Below, piece after piece: positions 34,556 to 43,401 of a stretch of DNA of 64,000 nt. The position numbers and the translations under genes are program-made. The notes beneath the pieces were generated by a model that saw nothing but the letters and a program-made list of their open reading frames with translations, made no database searches and was not told the DNA's origin. This DNA comes from Cellvibrionaceae bacterium (GTDB lineage: Bacteria; Pseudomonadota; Gammaproteobacteria; Pseudomonadales; Cellvibrionaceae). Position 1 is the first letter of the stretch. Each line of letters begins with the position of its first letter. Location of the stretch: the NCBI GenBank assembly GCA_021151825.1, contig JAGKWQ010000003.1, positions 372,001-436,000 of the forward strand, read 5' to 3'.

Positions 34556-36364
34556 TTACATGCCGTATTCTGGTGATTCAGCTGCAGTATCTGCTGCTTT
34601 TTTCTGATTGCGCAAACGAATGTGCAGCTCGCGTAATTGCAGTTCGTCTACAGTGCCCGGTGCATCGGTCATTACGCAAGCAGCGCTCTGGGTTTTCGGG
34701 AAAGCGATTACATCGCGGATGGAACTTGCGCCCACCATCAACATAATCAAACGATCCAGACCAAACGCCAAACCACCGTGTGGTGGTGCACCGTAACTCA
34801 ATGCATCCAACAAGAAGCCAAATTTTTCGCGCTGTTCTTCAGGGCTGATACCGAGAATCTGGAATACCGCTTGCTGCATTTCCGGTGAGTGGATACGTAC
34901 AGAACCACCACCCAATTCGGTACCGTTCAATACCAGGTCGTAAGCGCGCGATAATGCATCACCTGGGCTGGCAACCAATTGTTCCGGTGTGCAGCTCGGT
35001 GAAGTGAATGGATGGTGAATGGAAGTCCAGCCACCTTTATCGTCATCTTCAAACATCGGGAAATCAACAACCCACAATGGCGCCCACTCAGTGGTGTACA
35101 GGTTCAAATCTGCACCCAATTTGCAACGCAATGCGCCCAACGCTTCAGTAACGACTTTGTGCTTATCAGCACCGAAGAAAATCAAATCGCCGTTTTCTGC
35201 ACCAACACGCTCGAGGATTGCAGCGCGCACCGGTACTGGCAGGTTTTTCACAATCGGAGATTGCAAACCTTCTTCCAGATCCGATTTGTCATTCACTTTG
35301 ATATACGCCAAACCTTTCGCACCGTAGATGCTAACGAATTTGGTGTAATCGTCGATTTGTTTACGAGTCAGCTTTTCGTTCCCGCCAGGAACTTTCAGCG
35401 CAGTGACGCGCGATTTTGGATCGTTCGCCGGGCCGGCAAATACTTTGAATTCAACGTCAGTAACGAGGTCTTTGATATCAACCAGTTGCAATGGAATACG
35501 CATATCCGGCTTGTCTGAACCGTATTTCGCAATCGCTTCAGAGAACGGCATGTGTTTGATTTCAGCGAATTCGATGTTTAACAAGTCTTTGAACAACTCG
35601 CGGAACATACCTTCCGTCACATCCATAATTTGCTCTTGGCTCATAAAGGAAGTTTCGATATCGATCTGGGTAAATTCCGGTTGGCGATCTGCGCGCAGGT
35701 CTTCATCGCGGAAACATTTTGCGATTTGGTAGTAACGGTCATAACCGGCCACCATCAACAATTGCTTAAACAATTGTGGTGATTGTGGCAGCGCAAAGAA
35801 TTTACCGTCATGGGTACGTGAAGGCACCAGGTAGTCGCGCGCGCCTTCCGGTGTTGCGCGAGTCAGAATCGGGGTTTCCACGTCGAGGAAACCGTTGCGA
35901 TCCAGGTAGTTGCGAATCGCACTGGTTACTTTGCTACGGAAGCGCAGGTTTTTCTGCATTTCAGTGCGGCGCAAATCCAGGAAACGATATTTCAAACGGG
36001 TTTCTTCGCCTACGTTGGTGTAACCATCCAACGGGAACGGAATGGTTTTGGATTCATTGAGGATGGTCAACGCAGTACCATAAACCTCGATTTCGCCGGT
36101 AGACATGTTCGGATTAACTGTCGCCGCAGCGCGGGCACGAACTTTACCAGTCACCTGCAATACATATTCGCCGCGCACTTTATCGGCCAGGGCAAAATTT
36201 TCTTTGCCGTCCGGGTCAAACACCACTTGCACCACACCTTCGCGGTCGCGCAGGTCGATAAAAATCACACCGCCGTGGTCGCGACGACCATCCACCCATC
36301 CACAGAGGGTGACTTCCTGGTTTATATAAGAGGCATTTAAAGCGCCACAATATTGGCTGCGCAT
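34556..36364 (-). CDS. aspS: Aspartyl-tRNA synthetase
   Basis: Class II synthetase of 602 residues, bacterial type. The N-terminal OB anticodon-binding domain (LCGWVDGRRDHGGVIFIDLRDREGVVQVV) is followed by motif 2 (CFRDEDLRADRQPEFTQID), the bacterial GAD insertion (about 290-420) and motif 3 (GGLAFGLDRLIMLM). The bacterial insertion and the length fit. It is preceded by the FmdB-type gene and followed by yebC after a terminator. Confidence 0.97.
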   Translation of the reverse strand: MRSQYCGALNASYINQEVTLCGWVDGRRDHGGVIFIDLRDREGVVQVVFDPDGKENFALADKVRGEYVLQVTGKVRARAAATVNPNMSTGEIEVYGTALTILNESKTIPFPLDGYTNVGEETRLKYRFLDLRRTEMQKNLRFRSKVTSAIRNYLDRNGFLDVETPILTRATPEGARDYLVPSRTHDGKFFALPQSPQLFKQLLMVAGYDRYYQIAKCFRDEDLRADRQPEFTQIDIETSFMSQEQIMDVTEGMFRELFKDLLNIEFAEIKHMPFSEAIAKYGSDKPDMRIPLQLVDIKDLVTDVEFKVFAGPANDPKSRVTALKVPGGNEKLTRKQIDDYTKFVSIYGAKGLAYIKVNDKSDLEEGLQSPIVKNLPVPVRAAILERVGAENGDLIFFGADKHKVVTEALGALRCKLGADLNLYTTEWAPLWVVDFPMFEDDDKGGWTSIHHPFTSPSCTPEQLVASPGDALSRAYDLVLNGTELGGGSVRIHSPEMQQAVFQILGISPEEQREKFGFLLDALSYGAPPHGGLAFGLDRLIMLMVGASSIRDVIAFPKTQSAACVMTDAPGTVDELQLRELHIRLRNQKKAADTAAESPEYGM

Positions 36365-36399
36365 AGGTTTTTCCCGTTAATTATCAAAAGTAAATGAAC

Positions 36400-36672
36400 T
36401 TAGCTCGCCGTGCTGCTTGAAGTAGCAGGACTGGAACTGGATGCCGATGACGAGCCGGAACTGCCCTCACCTGCGAGATTCTTTTTCTTGCCTGATTTGA
36501 AATCGGTTTCGTACCAACCGCCACCTGACAAGCGGAAGCCGGCTGCTGAAATTTGTTTCTTCAAGCTGGCCTTGCCACACGCAGGACAATCTACCAAAGG
36601 AGCATCACTCAGCTTTTGCAGGGCTTCCAGTGCATGACTGCAAGATTCACATTGGTATTCATAGATAGGCAC
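36400..36672 (-). CDS. FmdB-type zinc-ribbon protein
   Basis: Protein of 90 residues. It starts MPIYEYQCESC (GTG codon at 36672) and has a second CPAC knuckle, together a four-Cys zinc ribbon, then GFRLSGGGWYETDFKSGKKK and a Gly/Ser/Ala tail. A longer in-frame extension to 36795 would put non-conserved sequence ahead of the canonical start. The adjacency to aspS is common in Gammaproteobacteria. The function is a presumed regulatory or assembly role and is not established. Confidence 0.85.
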   Translation of the reverse strand: MPIYEYQCESCSHALEALQKLSDAPLVDCPACGKASLKKQISAAGFRLSGGGWYETDFKSGKKKNLAGEGSSGSSSASSSSPATSSSTAS

Positions 36673-36828
36673 TTCATCACCCCGGATCAAAAATTCATCA
36701 ATTGCGGGATACTGCTCAGGCTCAAAGGCTGGACCCCAAAAAGGTCGCGATTGTATCGTAAAAGGCTGGCGGCGAGAACCGCGCAATAGAGGCAAAGATA
36801 GGGGTGATCAGGGAAATTGCAAAGAAAA

Positions 36829-37521
36829 TCAGGGTATCTGCGAATAACGCATCCGCACCTGGACGCGTGAAGCATGGCGCACTACCCAGGCAGGCATGGC
36901 TTTTTCATACTTGCGCGGGTTAGGCAGCATCACCGCCATACGCGCTGCGGCCGACGGGCCAATCTGCGCAACGGGCACTTTATAGTAATGACGTGCTGCT
37001 GCTTCAGCCCCAAAGACCCCGTTACCCCATTCCACTACATTCAGGTACACCTCAAGAATACGGCGCTTGTCCCAGAGAACCTCAATCATCAAGGCGATAA
37101 CAGCTTCTTCGGCTTTACGCACATAAGAGCGCGATGGCGACAAAAATAAATTCTTGGCAAGTTGCTGGGTGATTGATGAACCACCCGCAACGGATTTACC
37201 GCGCTGCTCATTTTTTTTCAGCGCGTTTTCAATACCGCGGAGATCAAATCCATGGTGCTCCATAAAACGATCATCTTCTGCTGCAACAACTGCGCGCTTT
37301 AAATGGTTGGAGATTTTTGCGTAATCCACCCACTGGTGTTTCAGTTCTGCTTGGGGATTTTTTTCCTGCAATTCATCCAGGCGAATATCCATAAAACTGG
37401 TTTCGCCCGGATTCACCCACTTCCATACCAGCACATGAAAAAAAATCCATAGCTGATAGGCAAGTAACAATAACAGCAGCCATTTCAACAAGGATTTAGT
37501 AAAGCGCCAGACTTTTTTCAT
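36829..37521 (-). CDS. mtgA: Monofunctional peptidoglycan glycosyltransferase MtgA
   Basis: GT51 enzyme of 230 residues that polymerises lipid II into glycan strands. One N-terminal transmembrane helix (about 10-30) is followed by the GT51 motifs VVAAEDDRFMEHHGFD (catalytic Glu), GGSSITQQLAKNLFL, RKAEEAVIALMIEVLWDKRRILEVYLN and FGAEAAARHYY. There is no transpeptidase domain. The gene is 11 bases after a DUF4124 gene and probably cotranscribed. Confidence 0.95.
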   Translation of the reverse strand: MKKVWRFTKSLLKWLLLLLLAYQLWIFFHVLVWKWVNPGETSFMDIRLDELQEKNPQAELKHQWVDYAKISNHLKRAVVAAEDDRFMEHHGFDLRGIENALKKNEQRGKSVAGGSSITQQLAKNLFLSPSRSYVRKAEEAVIALMIEVLWDKRRILEVYLNVVEWGNGVFGAEAAARHYYKVPVAQIGPSAAARMAVMLPNPRKYEKAMPAWVVRHASRVQVRMRYSQIP

Positions 37522-37532
37522 GCATGGAAAAC

Positions 37533-38000
37533 CTAGTTGGCTTCCTCTGGCAAGGTGCGGGTTTGCATTTTATCGGCAGCGGCGCGCGCTTTTTCCAGGG
37601 GTGTTTGCAACCCTGATGTTGTCGATTGTTGAACACCGGTTTGAGCAGCACCCTGATCCTGAGGAGACACTGCGTTCTGAATTTTTACGTCGACTTGTTC
37701 AGCACCCGTACCATTAGGCTTATCACCATAATGAACCTGACCATTAGCATCGGTCCATTTATACACTTTTGTCGGCGCAGGATTGGCAGCTTCATCCTGT
37801 GTTAATCCATCAACGGTTTTTTTTGCTTTGGCAAATAAATCATCCGACGAGAACGTTTCCTTTACCGCCGCCAACCAATCACCCTTGTAATTTTCGCGCA
37901 CCTTGGCAATAGGAAATTGGCCAGTCTTGAGGTAGACCAGGTAATTGCCAATGCCGAGTACAATAACGATCACCACGAGCGATTTAAAAATGAAGCGCAT
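37533..38000 (-). CDS. DUF4124 domain protein
   Basis: Protein of 155 residues with an N-terminal membrane anchor or signal (about 5-24). A DUF4124 segment near 75-100 reads VYKWTDANGQVHYGDKP, the typical YKW-D-G-HYSD pattern, and a Gln/Ala/Ser-rich C-terminal tail follows. It lies between a Rieske ferredoxin and mtgA on the same strand. No function is assigned to the family. Confidence 0.8.
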   Translation of the reverse strand: MRFIFKSLVVIVIVLGIGNYLVYLKTGQFPIAKVRENYKGDWLAAVKETFSSDDLFAKAKKTVDGLTQDEAANPAPTKVYKWTDANGQVHYGDKPNGTGAEQVDVKIQNAVSPQDQGAAQTGVQQSTTSGLQTPLEKARAAADKMQTRTLPEEAN

Positions 38001-38021
38001 AATTTATGTCCTTGATAATAA

Positions 38022-38330
38022 TTAACCCGGGTCAACACCAATCTGATTGCCTTCATAAATTAACGGGATGAATTGCAAACCATTAACACAGGCGGCACTG
38101 CGCGAGCGCCCGGAACTTAACTCAAATTCGATACCATGCATGGGGCAGCGCAAGCAACCATCGCTATAAGTAGCGTGGGTTAACGGTGCACTGGCATGGG
38201 GGCAGGCATTTTTTATGAGGCTAACCCGGCCATTTTCCTGCAATAACAAAAATGGCCGCCCTCGGATAGTCACCGCTTTACGGTAACCATCGTGAAGCAG
38301 ATGCAACTTCTCCAACGCAACAAAGGGCAT
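38022..38330 (-). CDS. Rieske-type 2Fe-2S ferredoxin
   Basis: Protein of 102 residues. The two Rieske half-motifs are intact: CPHASAPL (Cys-x-His) and, 16-17 residues on, CPMHGIEFELSSGR (Cys-x2-His). It should carry an electron, or be the ferredoxin part of a multi-component oxygenase, but no oxygenase gene is nearby. The ATG at 38330 has GAGGTT five bases upstream, better than the in-frame ATG at 38342. Confidence 0.88.
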   Translation of the reverse strand: MPFVALEKLHLLHDGYRKAVTIRGRPFLLLQENGRVSLIKNACPHASAPLTHATYSDGCLRCPMHGIEFELSSGRSRSAACVNGLQFIPLIYEGNQIGVDPG

Positions 38331-38527
38331 GCCGAACCTCATTCAGAAATAGGTGCTGCCAAGCGGCAACCATTCTGGCGATTTCTTTCAAGCATCGCCA
38401 GCTACACGCACACAGAACATGGCTGCTATGACAAATTCTAGCCACAAACCCATCAGTTAACGATAGAATAACCGGGCCTGAGTTCCGTAACCGGCGCATT
38501 CTCGCACTCAAATGTGGCAGCCTTGAT

Positions 38528-39865
38528 ATGACCGACCCAGCTTACCTGGAGCGACTGAAACAACTCTCAACGCGCCTGGTATCCTTGCAAAAACCCATTC
38601 GCATTCTCGATGCCATTAAATGGCCGGCGGGCATTGAACAGCGTTTTCGCGAGCAACAGGGCCGTGAACTGCCCGCGCTGGACAACGATTTTTACCAGCG
38701 ACAAAAACTGGCATTTGAGCCGGATAACATCCAGCAGCTCTTTAAAGAATTAAAAAATGATGTGCGCCGGCAATTGGGGCACGACGATGCGCTGGGGAAA
38801 ATCCTGCAAGCCACTATCGATCAATACCAGATAGTGATTGAACTATTGCGTCATCGCGGCACGGATCAATTTGGTCATTTCAGCAAACAGCTTTATGGTT
38901 CCGCGAGTGATAATTTACGCGGAGATCGCAAAAGTTTGCGCCAAATGGGCGAGAAGCTGTGCCATATTTTTTCCTTGCCAGCAGTTGAGCATTTAAACCG
39001 TCCTTATACTAACCATATCAACGCCGAAGCAGCCGTAAAAATTTTGCGCGAACGGATGAATGACTATTTTGGTGCGGGCGAAGTGCGGGTACAAATCAGT
39101 GATGACATTGTGTCCGATGCATCGGCGGGTGGTGACTGTATTAAAATCAATCGCCGTTCGTTTTTTTCCGAGCTGGATTTGCAGGTACTGGAAGTCCACG
39201 AAGGTTGGGTTCACATTGGCACAACGTTAAACGGCCGCGAACAACCCTGGGCAACCTGGCTAAGCGTGGGTTCGCCGCGTATTACTGCGATTCAGGAAGG
39301 CATGGCAGTATTACTGGAAACACTGACATTCAGCTCGTTTCCGCAGCGCGCGCGCCGCATCAGCGACCGCGTAGTTGCAGTAGACCTCGCTGAGCAAGGC
39401 GCTGATTTTTGCGATGTGTATAACTATTTTCTTGAACGCGGCGTGACGGAACACGACAGTTATCGCGTAACCCAGCGAGTTTTCCGCGGCGGTACGCTGA
39501 CCGGTGGATCGGTATTTACCAAGGATATTTCTTACGTAAAAGGCTTTGTCGAAAATGTAAACTTTATTCGCAGTGCGATTAATTCCGGTGTTCCCGAAAT
39601 TATTCCCATGTTATTTGTGGGCAAAGTGACGCTGGATGATTTACCACTGTTGTACGAGCGTTATCTGGAAGGCGTTATCGCCGGACCAAAATATTTACCA
39701 CCGATGTTTAAAAACCTGAATGGTTTATATGTGTGGTTTGGTTTTTCCAGCGGCATATCATCTGTTATGAATATTGCCCGCGCACAACAACACTTCAGCA
39801 AAATATTTGAAAAGCTGCCGTTGCCAAAACCTTCGTATGGCACCACCGACGCAGAAATTGACTGA
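38528..39865 (+). CDS. QEGLA-family (DUF1704, MATCAP-like) putative metallopeptidase
   Basis: Protein of 445 residues of the family named for flavohaemoglobin expression modulation. It contains HEGWVH, the HExxxH zinc motif shared with eukaryotic MATCAP tubulin carboxypeptidases, and IQEGMA, where the usual QEGLA has Met for Leu. The Glu of this motif would be the third ligand. Other conserved stretches are FGHFSKQLYGS and DRGVVAVDLAEQGADF-like text near 290. By homology it is likely a carboxypeptidase, but the bacterial substrate is unknown. A small unknown gene follows ten bases later. Confidence 0.85.
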   Translation: MTDPAYLERLKQLSTRLVSLQKPIRILDAIKWPAGIEQRFREQQGRELPALDNDFYQRQKLAFEPDNIQQLFKELKNDVRRQLGHDDALGKILQATIDQYQIVIELLRHRGTDQFGHFSKQLYGSASDNLRGDRKSLRQMGEKLCHIFSLPAVEHLNRPYTNHINAEAAVKILRERMNDYFGAGEVRVQISDDIVSDASAGGDCIKINRRSFFSELDLQVLEVHEGWVHIGTTLNGREQPWATWLSVGSPRITAIQEGMAVLLETLTFSSFPQRARRISDRVVAVDLAEQGADFCDVYNYFLERGVTEHDSYRVTQRVFRGGTLTGGSVFTKDISYVKGFVENVNFIRSAINSGVPEIIPMLFVGKVTLDDLPLLYERYLEGVIAGPKYLPPMFKNLNGLYVWFGFSSGISSVMNIARAQQHFSKIFEKLPLPKPSYGTTDAEID

Positions 39866-39875
39866 TTGTAAATTT

Positions 39876-40271
39876 ATGACGTATTACAAAGTTGTACTCT
39901 CTGGCGAGAATATCTTTTTTGAAAATTACAGCGATGCACCAGAACCTGTAATTGGCTTTATCACTTGCAAATTGATTCAGGCAGATACCGAAGAACTGGC
40001 CATCGCGATGGCCAAACGCGACCTATTGGTTCATTGGAACCATAGTTTTAATTCGGATCGCAAACTGGGCATGCCCAAACTCACTATCGAGTTTATCGAG
40101 CCGATAAAAGGCTGGTTTAAGCCAAAAACCACGAATGATTATTATTGGTTTACCAACGCCAGCCATAAACAGGAGCAATTCGAAAAATTTACCAAGGCAC
40201 CCAGCCGCTGGTTTTGGCGTAAAGATAAAAAAGATACGCAGCCAATACCGCCGCAGGACACACCTGAATAA
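39876..40271 (+). CDS. Hypothetical protein downstream of the QEGLA-family gene
   Basis: Protein of 131 residues, not recognised. It is aromatic-rich (MTYYKVVLSGENIFFENY, DYYWFTNASHKQEQFEKF, SRWFWRKDKK), with a charged C-terminal tail and no signal peptide or transmembrane helix. The ATG at 39876 lies ten bases after the upstream stop, so cotranscription and a related role are likely. Confidence 0.65.
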   Translation: MTYYKVVLSGENIFFENYSDAPEPVIGFITCKLIQADTEELAIAMAKRDLLVHWNHSFNSDRKLGMPKLTIEFIEPIKGWFKPKTTNDYYWFTNASHKQEQFEKFTKAPSRWFWRKDKKDTQPIPPQDTPE

Positions 40272-40304
40272 TTAACAATAGATAGTTAATGAAAGCGTTC
40301 GCTA

Positions 40305-40691
40305 TCAGCCGTTGGCAACAGCGGCTTCCTGCTCCACATTGATCAACGCTAATAATGTCGCGCGCAAACCGGGAGAGGTAATTTCTTCACTGCGCGCCGA
40401 TAAAGGTGAGTTTCCCACCCATTCAAAACGCCAGCGAAAGAGATGAATATCATCGAGAGTTTCACGCACTTCAATTAATTCCATACGACGCGCGTCCAAC
40501 GCTAACTTTTCACGCAATTGAAACGCAAAAGGCTCGGCATTTTTACCGACAAAACTGGAAGCTTGCTGGGTAAGAGCAGCAACAAATACGTAGTCGCGCC
40601 CTTGATGCTGAAGGTGGTAAACACCTAAACGGACAGATTGGCCCAATCGATTGTTTAATGGGGTATCTACAAACAATGGAGTCAATAACAT
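40305..40691 (-). CDS. Hypothetical protein
   Basis: Protein of 128 residues, not recognised. It has alternating hydrophobic strands in the first 55 residues (LGQSVRLGVYHL, RDYVFVAAL), a helical REKLALDARRMELIEVRE stretch and no signal peptide. It converges on the gene before it (33 bases between stops), and codon use is like its neighbours. Confidence 0.6.
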   Translation of the reverse strand: MLLTPLFVDTPLNNRLGQSVRLGVYHLQHQGRDYVFVAALTQQASSFVGKNAEPFAFQLREKLALDARRMELIEVRETLDDIHLFRWRFEWVGNSPLSARSEEITSPGLRATLLALINVEQEAAVANG

Positions 40692-41181
40692 AGAACTTCC
40701 TGCTGCGCTTTTTTATGTGCGGACCAACACCTTAAAACCCGATACTGCGGTGTTGTTCTACTGGTTGATTATTCGCCACTTGGTTCCGTAAGAAGTCCTT
40801 CTGATGCGGCGAGGCGGCAGTCTACGCACTATTTATTACAGTTCAAGCAAAAGCTGCCGATACCGCAAAATACCCTGAAGCGTTCCTTCAGGTGTTACTT
40901 TCTTACCAGATTGTCTATGTCAAGGTGACAATTCCCTAATATAAGTACGGAATTGCCAATGCCTTACACGACACAATCTGCTAATGTCAGTCTCTAAGGC
41001 TTGGGCGAAACTGAATAGTTCCTTAAGCGTGGCACTTTTTTTAACTTTATTTTTTACCGGTTTTTCATCTATAACAATTTGATGGGCGACTGTTTGAATA
41101 TTGCGGACACAGCTGCTCACGCAATGAACAAATAATCATTAGTCCGCTACTTTTTTCGCTTTTGGTCATAAAGGAATAAAC
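40692..41181. other. 490-base intergenic region
   Basis: A/T-rich. It holds a perfect hairpin CCTGAAG-CGTTC-CTTCAGG (40874-40892), a TGTCA-AGG-TGACA palindrome (40918-40930) and one weak minus-strand frame (40920-41120). The last bases probably contain the promoter of the cytochrome gene, but no clear -35/-10 pair was identified. Confidence 0.5.
40920..41120 (-). CDS. Doubtful small basic protein
   Basis: 66 codons from GTG 41120, encoding a Lys/Arg-rich peptide (VIDEKPVKNKVKKSATLKE, RLCRVRHWQF). No ribosome-binding site is seen, but a hairpin with some T-rich exit lies 28 bases after the stop. There is no opposing gene that would explain the open frame. Could be chance. Confidence 0.2.
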   Translation of the reverse strand: MSSCVRNIQTVAHQIVIDEKPVKNKVKKSATLKELFSFAQALETDISRLCRVRHWQFRTYIRELSP

Positions 41182-43098
41182 ATGGACTCTCATACTCGCA
41201 ACCGTTCTTTATTGTCTTTTTTTCGTAACTCACCTTTTCCTATTGCGCACCTTGCTGTGACGATCGCCCTGGCAGGAATATCTAGTTGCGCCTTTCCGCC
41301 ACAAGATACAAGTGTTAATGAACGCGATGCCAAAGCAATGCCGCAGGATAGCTTTGGCGATAGCGCAGAGCGCGTGGTTTACCCTGAACAAAACTGGAGC
41401 GCCGCCGAAAGCTTGTGGTTCTACAATGCCACCCAGGGCTCCAACCTGATTCCCTACGATATATTCCTGCATCTGGAGCTGCCGGAGAGTGAACAATTAT
41501 TTCGCAGCGATGAAAATATGAATCGCCTGCGCTACCTTCCACAAAAACCCTCTGCAGAAAATCCCGATTCGCTACCTGTTGGCTGGGTAAAAGATAAATA
41601 TGAAGGGAAGGAATATATCGGTTTTACCTGCGCCGCTTGCCATACCAGCCAGGTTAATTACAAAGGCACAGCCATCCGTATTGACGGCGGCGCACCGCTG
41701 GCAGATATGGAGTTGATGCTGAAAAATCTTGCAAGCTCATTGCAAGCCAGTGTCGACCAGCCCCAAAAATTTAACCGCCTCGCCCGCAACGTATTAAAAG
41801 AAAAATATCCTGAGCAAAAGGAAATTTTCCGCACCGAACTGTTGCAGGCAGCGCAGCAAATCCATCACTACAACCAAACCAATGAACCGCGTGTTAGCGA
41901 GCAATCAGTCGCTTATGGATATGCGCGTTTGGATGCCTTCGGTCGTATTTATAACCGCATCCTCAGCCATTTAACCCCGCAAGACCCGGCCAACTTTAAC
42001 CCTGCCAATGCCCCGGTCAGCTATCCATTTTTATGGGATACCCCGCAACACGATTTTGTCCAATGGAATGGCATTGGCGATAACGAGGGTGATGGTCCCA
42101 TTGGGCGTAACGTTGGTGAGGCCCTGGGCGTATTTGCGAGTTTTGATTTACACCAACAGGACGGCATCAGGGGTTATCGTTCTTCAGTCAATATGCGCAA
42201 CCTGCAGCTTATGGAACACAGCCTTGCAAGCCTGTGGTCGCCGCGCTGGGACGACCTGGCCAAGCAACAGGTATTACCGCAAATTAATCAGGCCCTGGCG
42301 GAGAAAGGCCGCGCAGTGTTTGTGGAATACCAATGCCTCGGTTGCCATAACACCATTGAACGCACAGATCCAAATCGTCGGGTTATTGCGCAATTTGCCA
42401 GCCTCCAAACCATTGGTACCGATCCGCTAATGGCAATGAATGCGTTGAAGTACACCGGTAAGAGCGGCTTGTTCCAAGGACAAAAACTGGACCCGCGCGA
42501 TCCAAACTCCACAAACTTCGATGCGGTTACCCCGGTTTTACCAGCACTTAGCCTGGCGACAGGAGGTATAGCCGTAGGAGCAGCCGGACAATCGACAGCT
42601 GTGGGCGATAATCCGGTCAAAAATACGCAGCGCCATCTGGATTATGAAGTCGTTAATAAAAAAGACCCGCGCACCCTGATTGCTTATAAAGCGCGCCCAT
42701 TGAATGGCATTTGGGCGACTGCGCCTTATTTACACAACGGTTCAGTGCCCAGCCTGTACGAGCTATTCCTCCCCAGTTGCAACAATGGAGAAATCGCCAG
42801 CGGCAAAGCCTGCCGACCCAACCGCTTTACAGTGGGAGCCCTGGAGCTGGACCCCATCAAAGTCGGTTTCGTGCAACGCGACCCTGCCAAATATCCTGCG
42901 CTATTTGTGTTCGATACCAGCCTGCCTGGAAACGCTAATAAAGGTCATGAATATACAGCCGGAGTTACCCCGGTGTTTGTGCTTGATAACAATGGCCGTC
43001 CACTCAGGGATGCTGATGGCAAACCGCAAATGCGCAAGTTACAGCCCATTAATGATGAGCAACGACTCGCACTGGTCGAATACCTGAAAACCCTCTAA
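41182..43098 (+). CDS. RoxA-like di-haem cytochrome c lipoprotein
   Basis: Protein of 638 residues. A signal segment ends in ISSC, a plausible lipobox. Two haem c motifs are present, CAACH (150-154) and CLGCH (385-389), in the arrangement of the di-haem peroxidase and RoxA/RoxB rubber oxygenase superfamily. The LNGIWATAPYLHNGSVPSLYEL stretch near 510 is characteristic of RoxA-like proteins. RoxA itself cleaves polyisoprene, and most relatives are uncharacterised. The segments are longer than MauG or bacterial cytochrome c peroxidase. It has its own terminator and no cytochrome maturation genes nearby. Confidence 0.8.
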   Translation: MDSHTRNRSLLSFFRNSPFPIAHLAVTIALAGISSCAFPPQDTSVNERDAKAMPQDSFGDSAERVVYPEQNWSAAESLWFYNATQGSNLIPYDIFLHLELPESEQLFRSDENMNRLRYLPQKPSAENPDSLPVGWVKDKYEGKEYIGFTCAACHTSQVNYKGTAIRIDGGAPLADMELMLKNLASSLQASVDQPQKFNRLARNVLKEKYPEQKEIFRTELLQAAQQIHHYNQTNEPRVSEQSVAYGYARLDAFGRIYNRILSHLTPQDPANFNPANAPVSYPFLWDTPQHDFVQWNGIGDNEGDGPIGRNVGEALGVFASFDLHQQDGIRGYRSSVNMRNLQLMEHSLASLWSPRWDDLAKQQVLPQINQALAEKGRAVFVEYQCLGCHNTIERTDPNRRVIAQFASLQTIGTDPLMAMNALKYTGKSGLFQGQKLDPRDPNSTNFDAVTPVLPALSLATGGIAVGAAGQSTAVGDNPVKNTQRHLDYEVVNKKDPRTLIAYKARPLNGIWATAPYLHNGSVPSLYELFLPSCNNGEIASGKACRPNRFTVGALELDPIKVGFVQRDPAKYPALFVFDTSLPGNANKGHEYTAGVTPVFVLDNNGRPLRDADGKPQMRKLQPINDEQRLALVEYLKTL

Positions 43099-43115
43099 CG
43101 TCAAAAAAACCTACC

Positions 43116-43144
43116 GCTGGCAGCGGGTGCTGCCAGCTGTTTTC
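43116..43144 (+). terminator. Terminator after the cytochrome gene
   Basis: GCTGGCAGC (43116-43124), GGGT loop, GCTGCCAGC (43129-43137), then TGTTTTC. The stem is strong; the T run is short. Confidence 0.65.
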
Positions 43145-43401
43145 ACAATTGCTCACAACTCTGGCCATACGATTCAGGTTAGATTGTGTAGAAGCATAAA
43201 TAAGCACGCTTTCAGCTGCATAAATCAAATTGCACAGATCCATCGCAGGCAATGAACCAATTCCCCTGTTTGACGGTCTTTATGCCACCCTGTTTGCCCG
43301 CAAGGTGAAATCATTAGTGCTTGTCGCTGGCGATTTGATTGACACCAAGCGTCGCGACACACAGAATCACCGACCAGTTTTAACCCTCAGGAACTTGCTG
43401 A
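43145..43401. other. Intergenic region before the FG-GAP gene
   Basis: About 250 bases. A 60-codon frame starts at 43230 but runs across the start of the next gene with no ribosome-binding site. I see no other feature apart from presumed promoter sequence. Confidence 0.4.
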
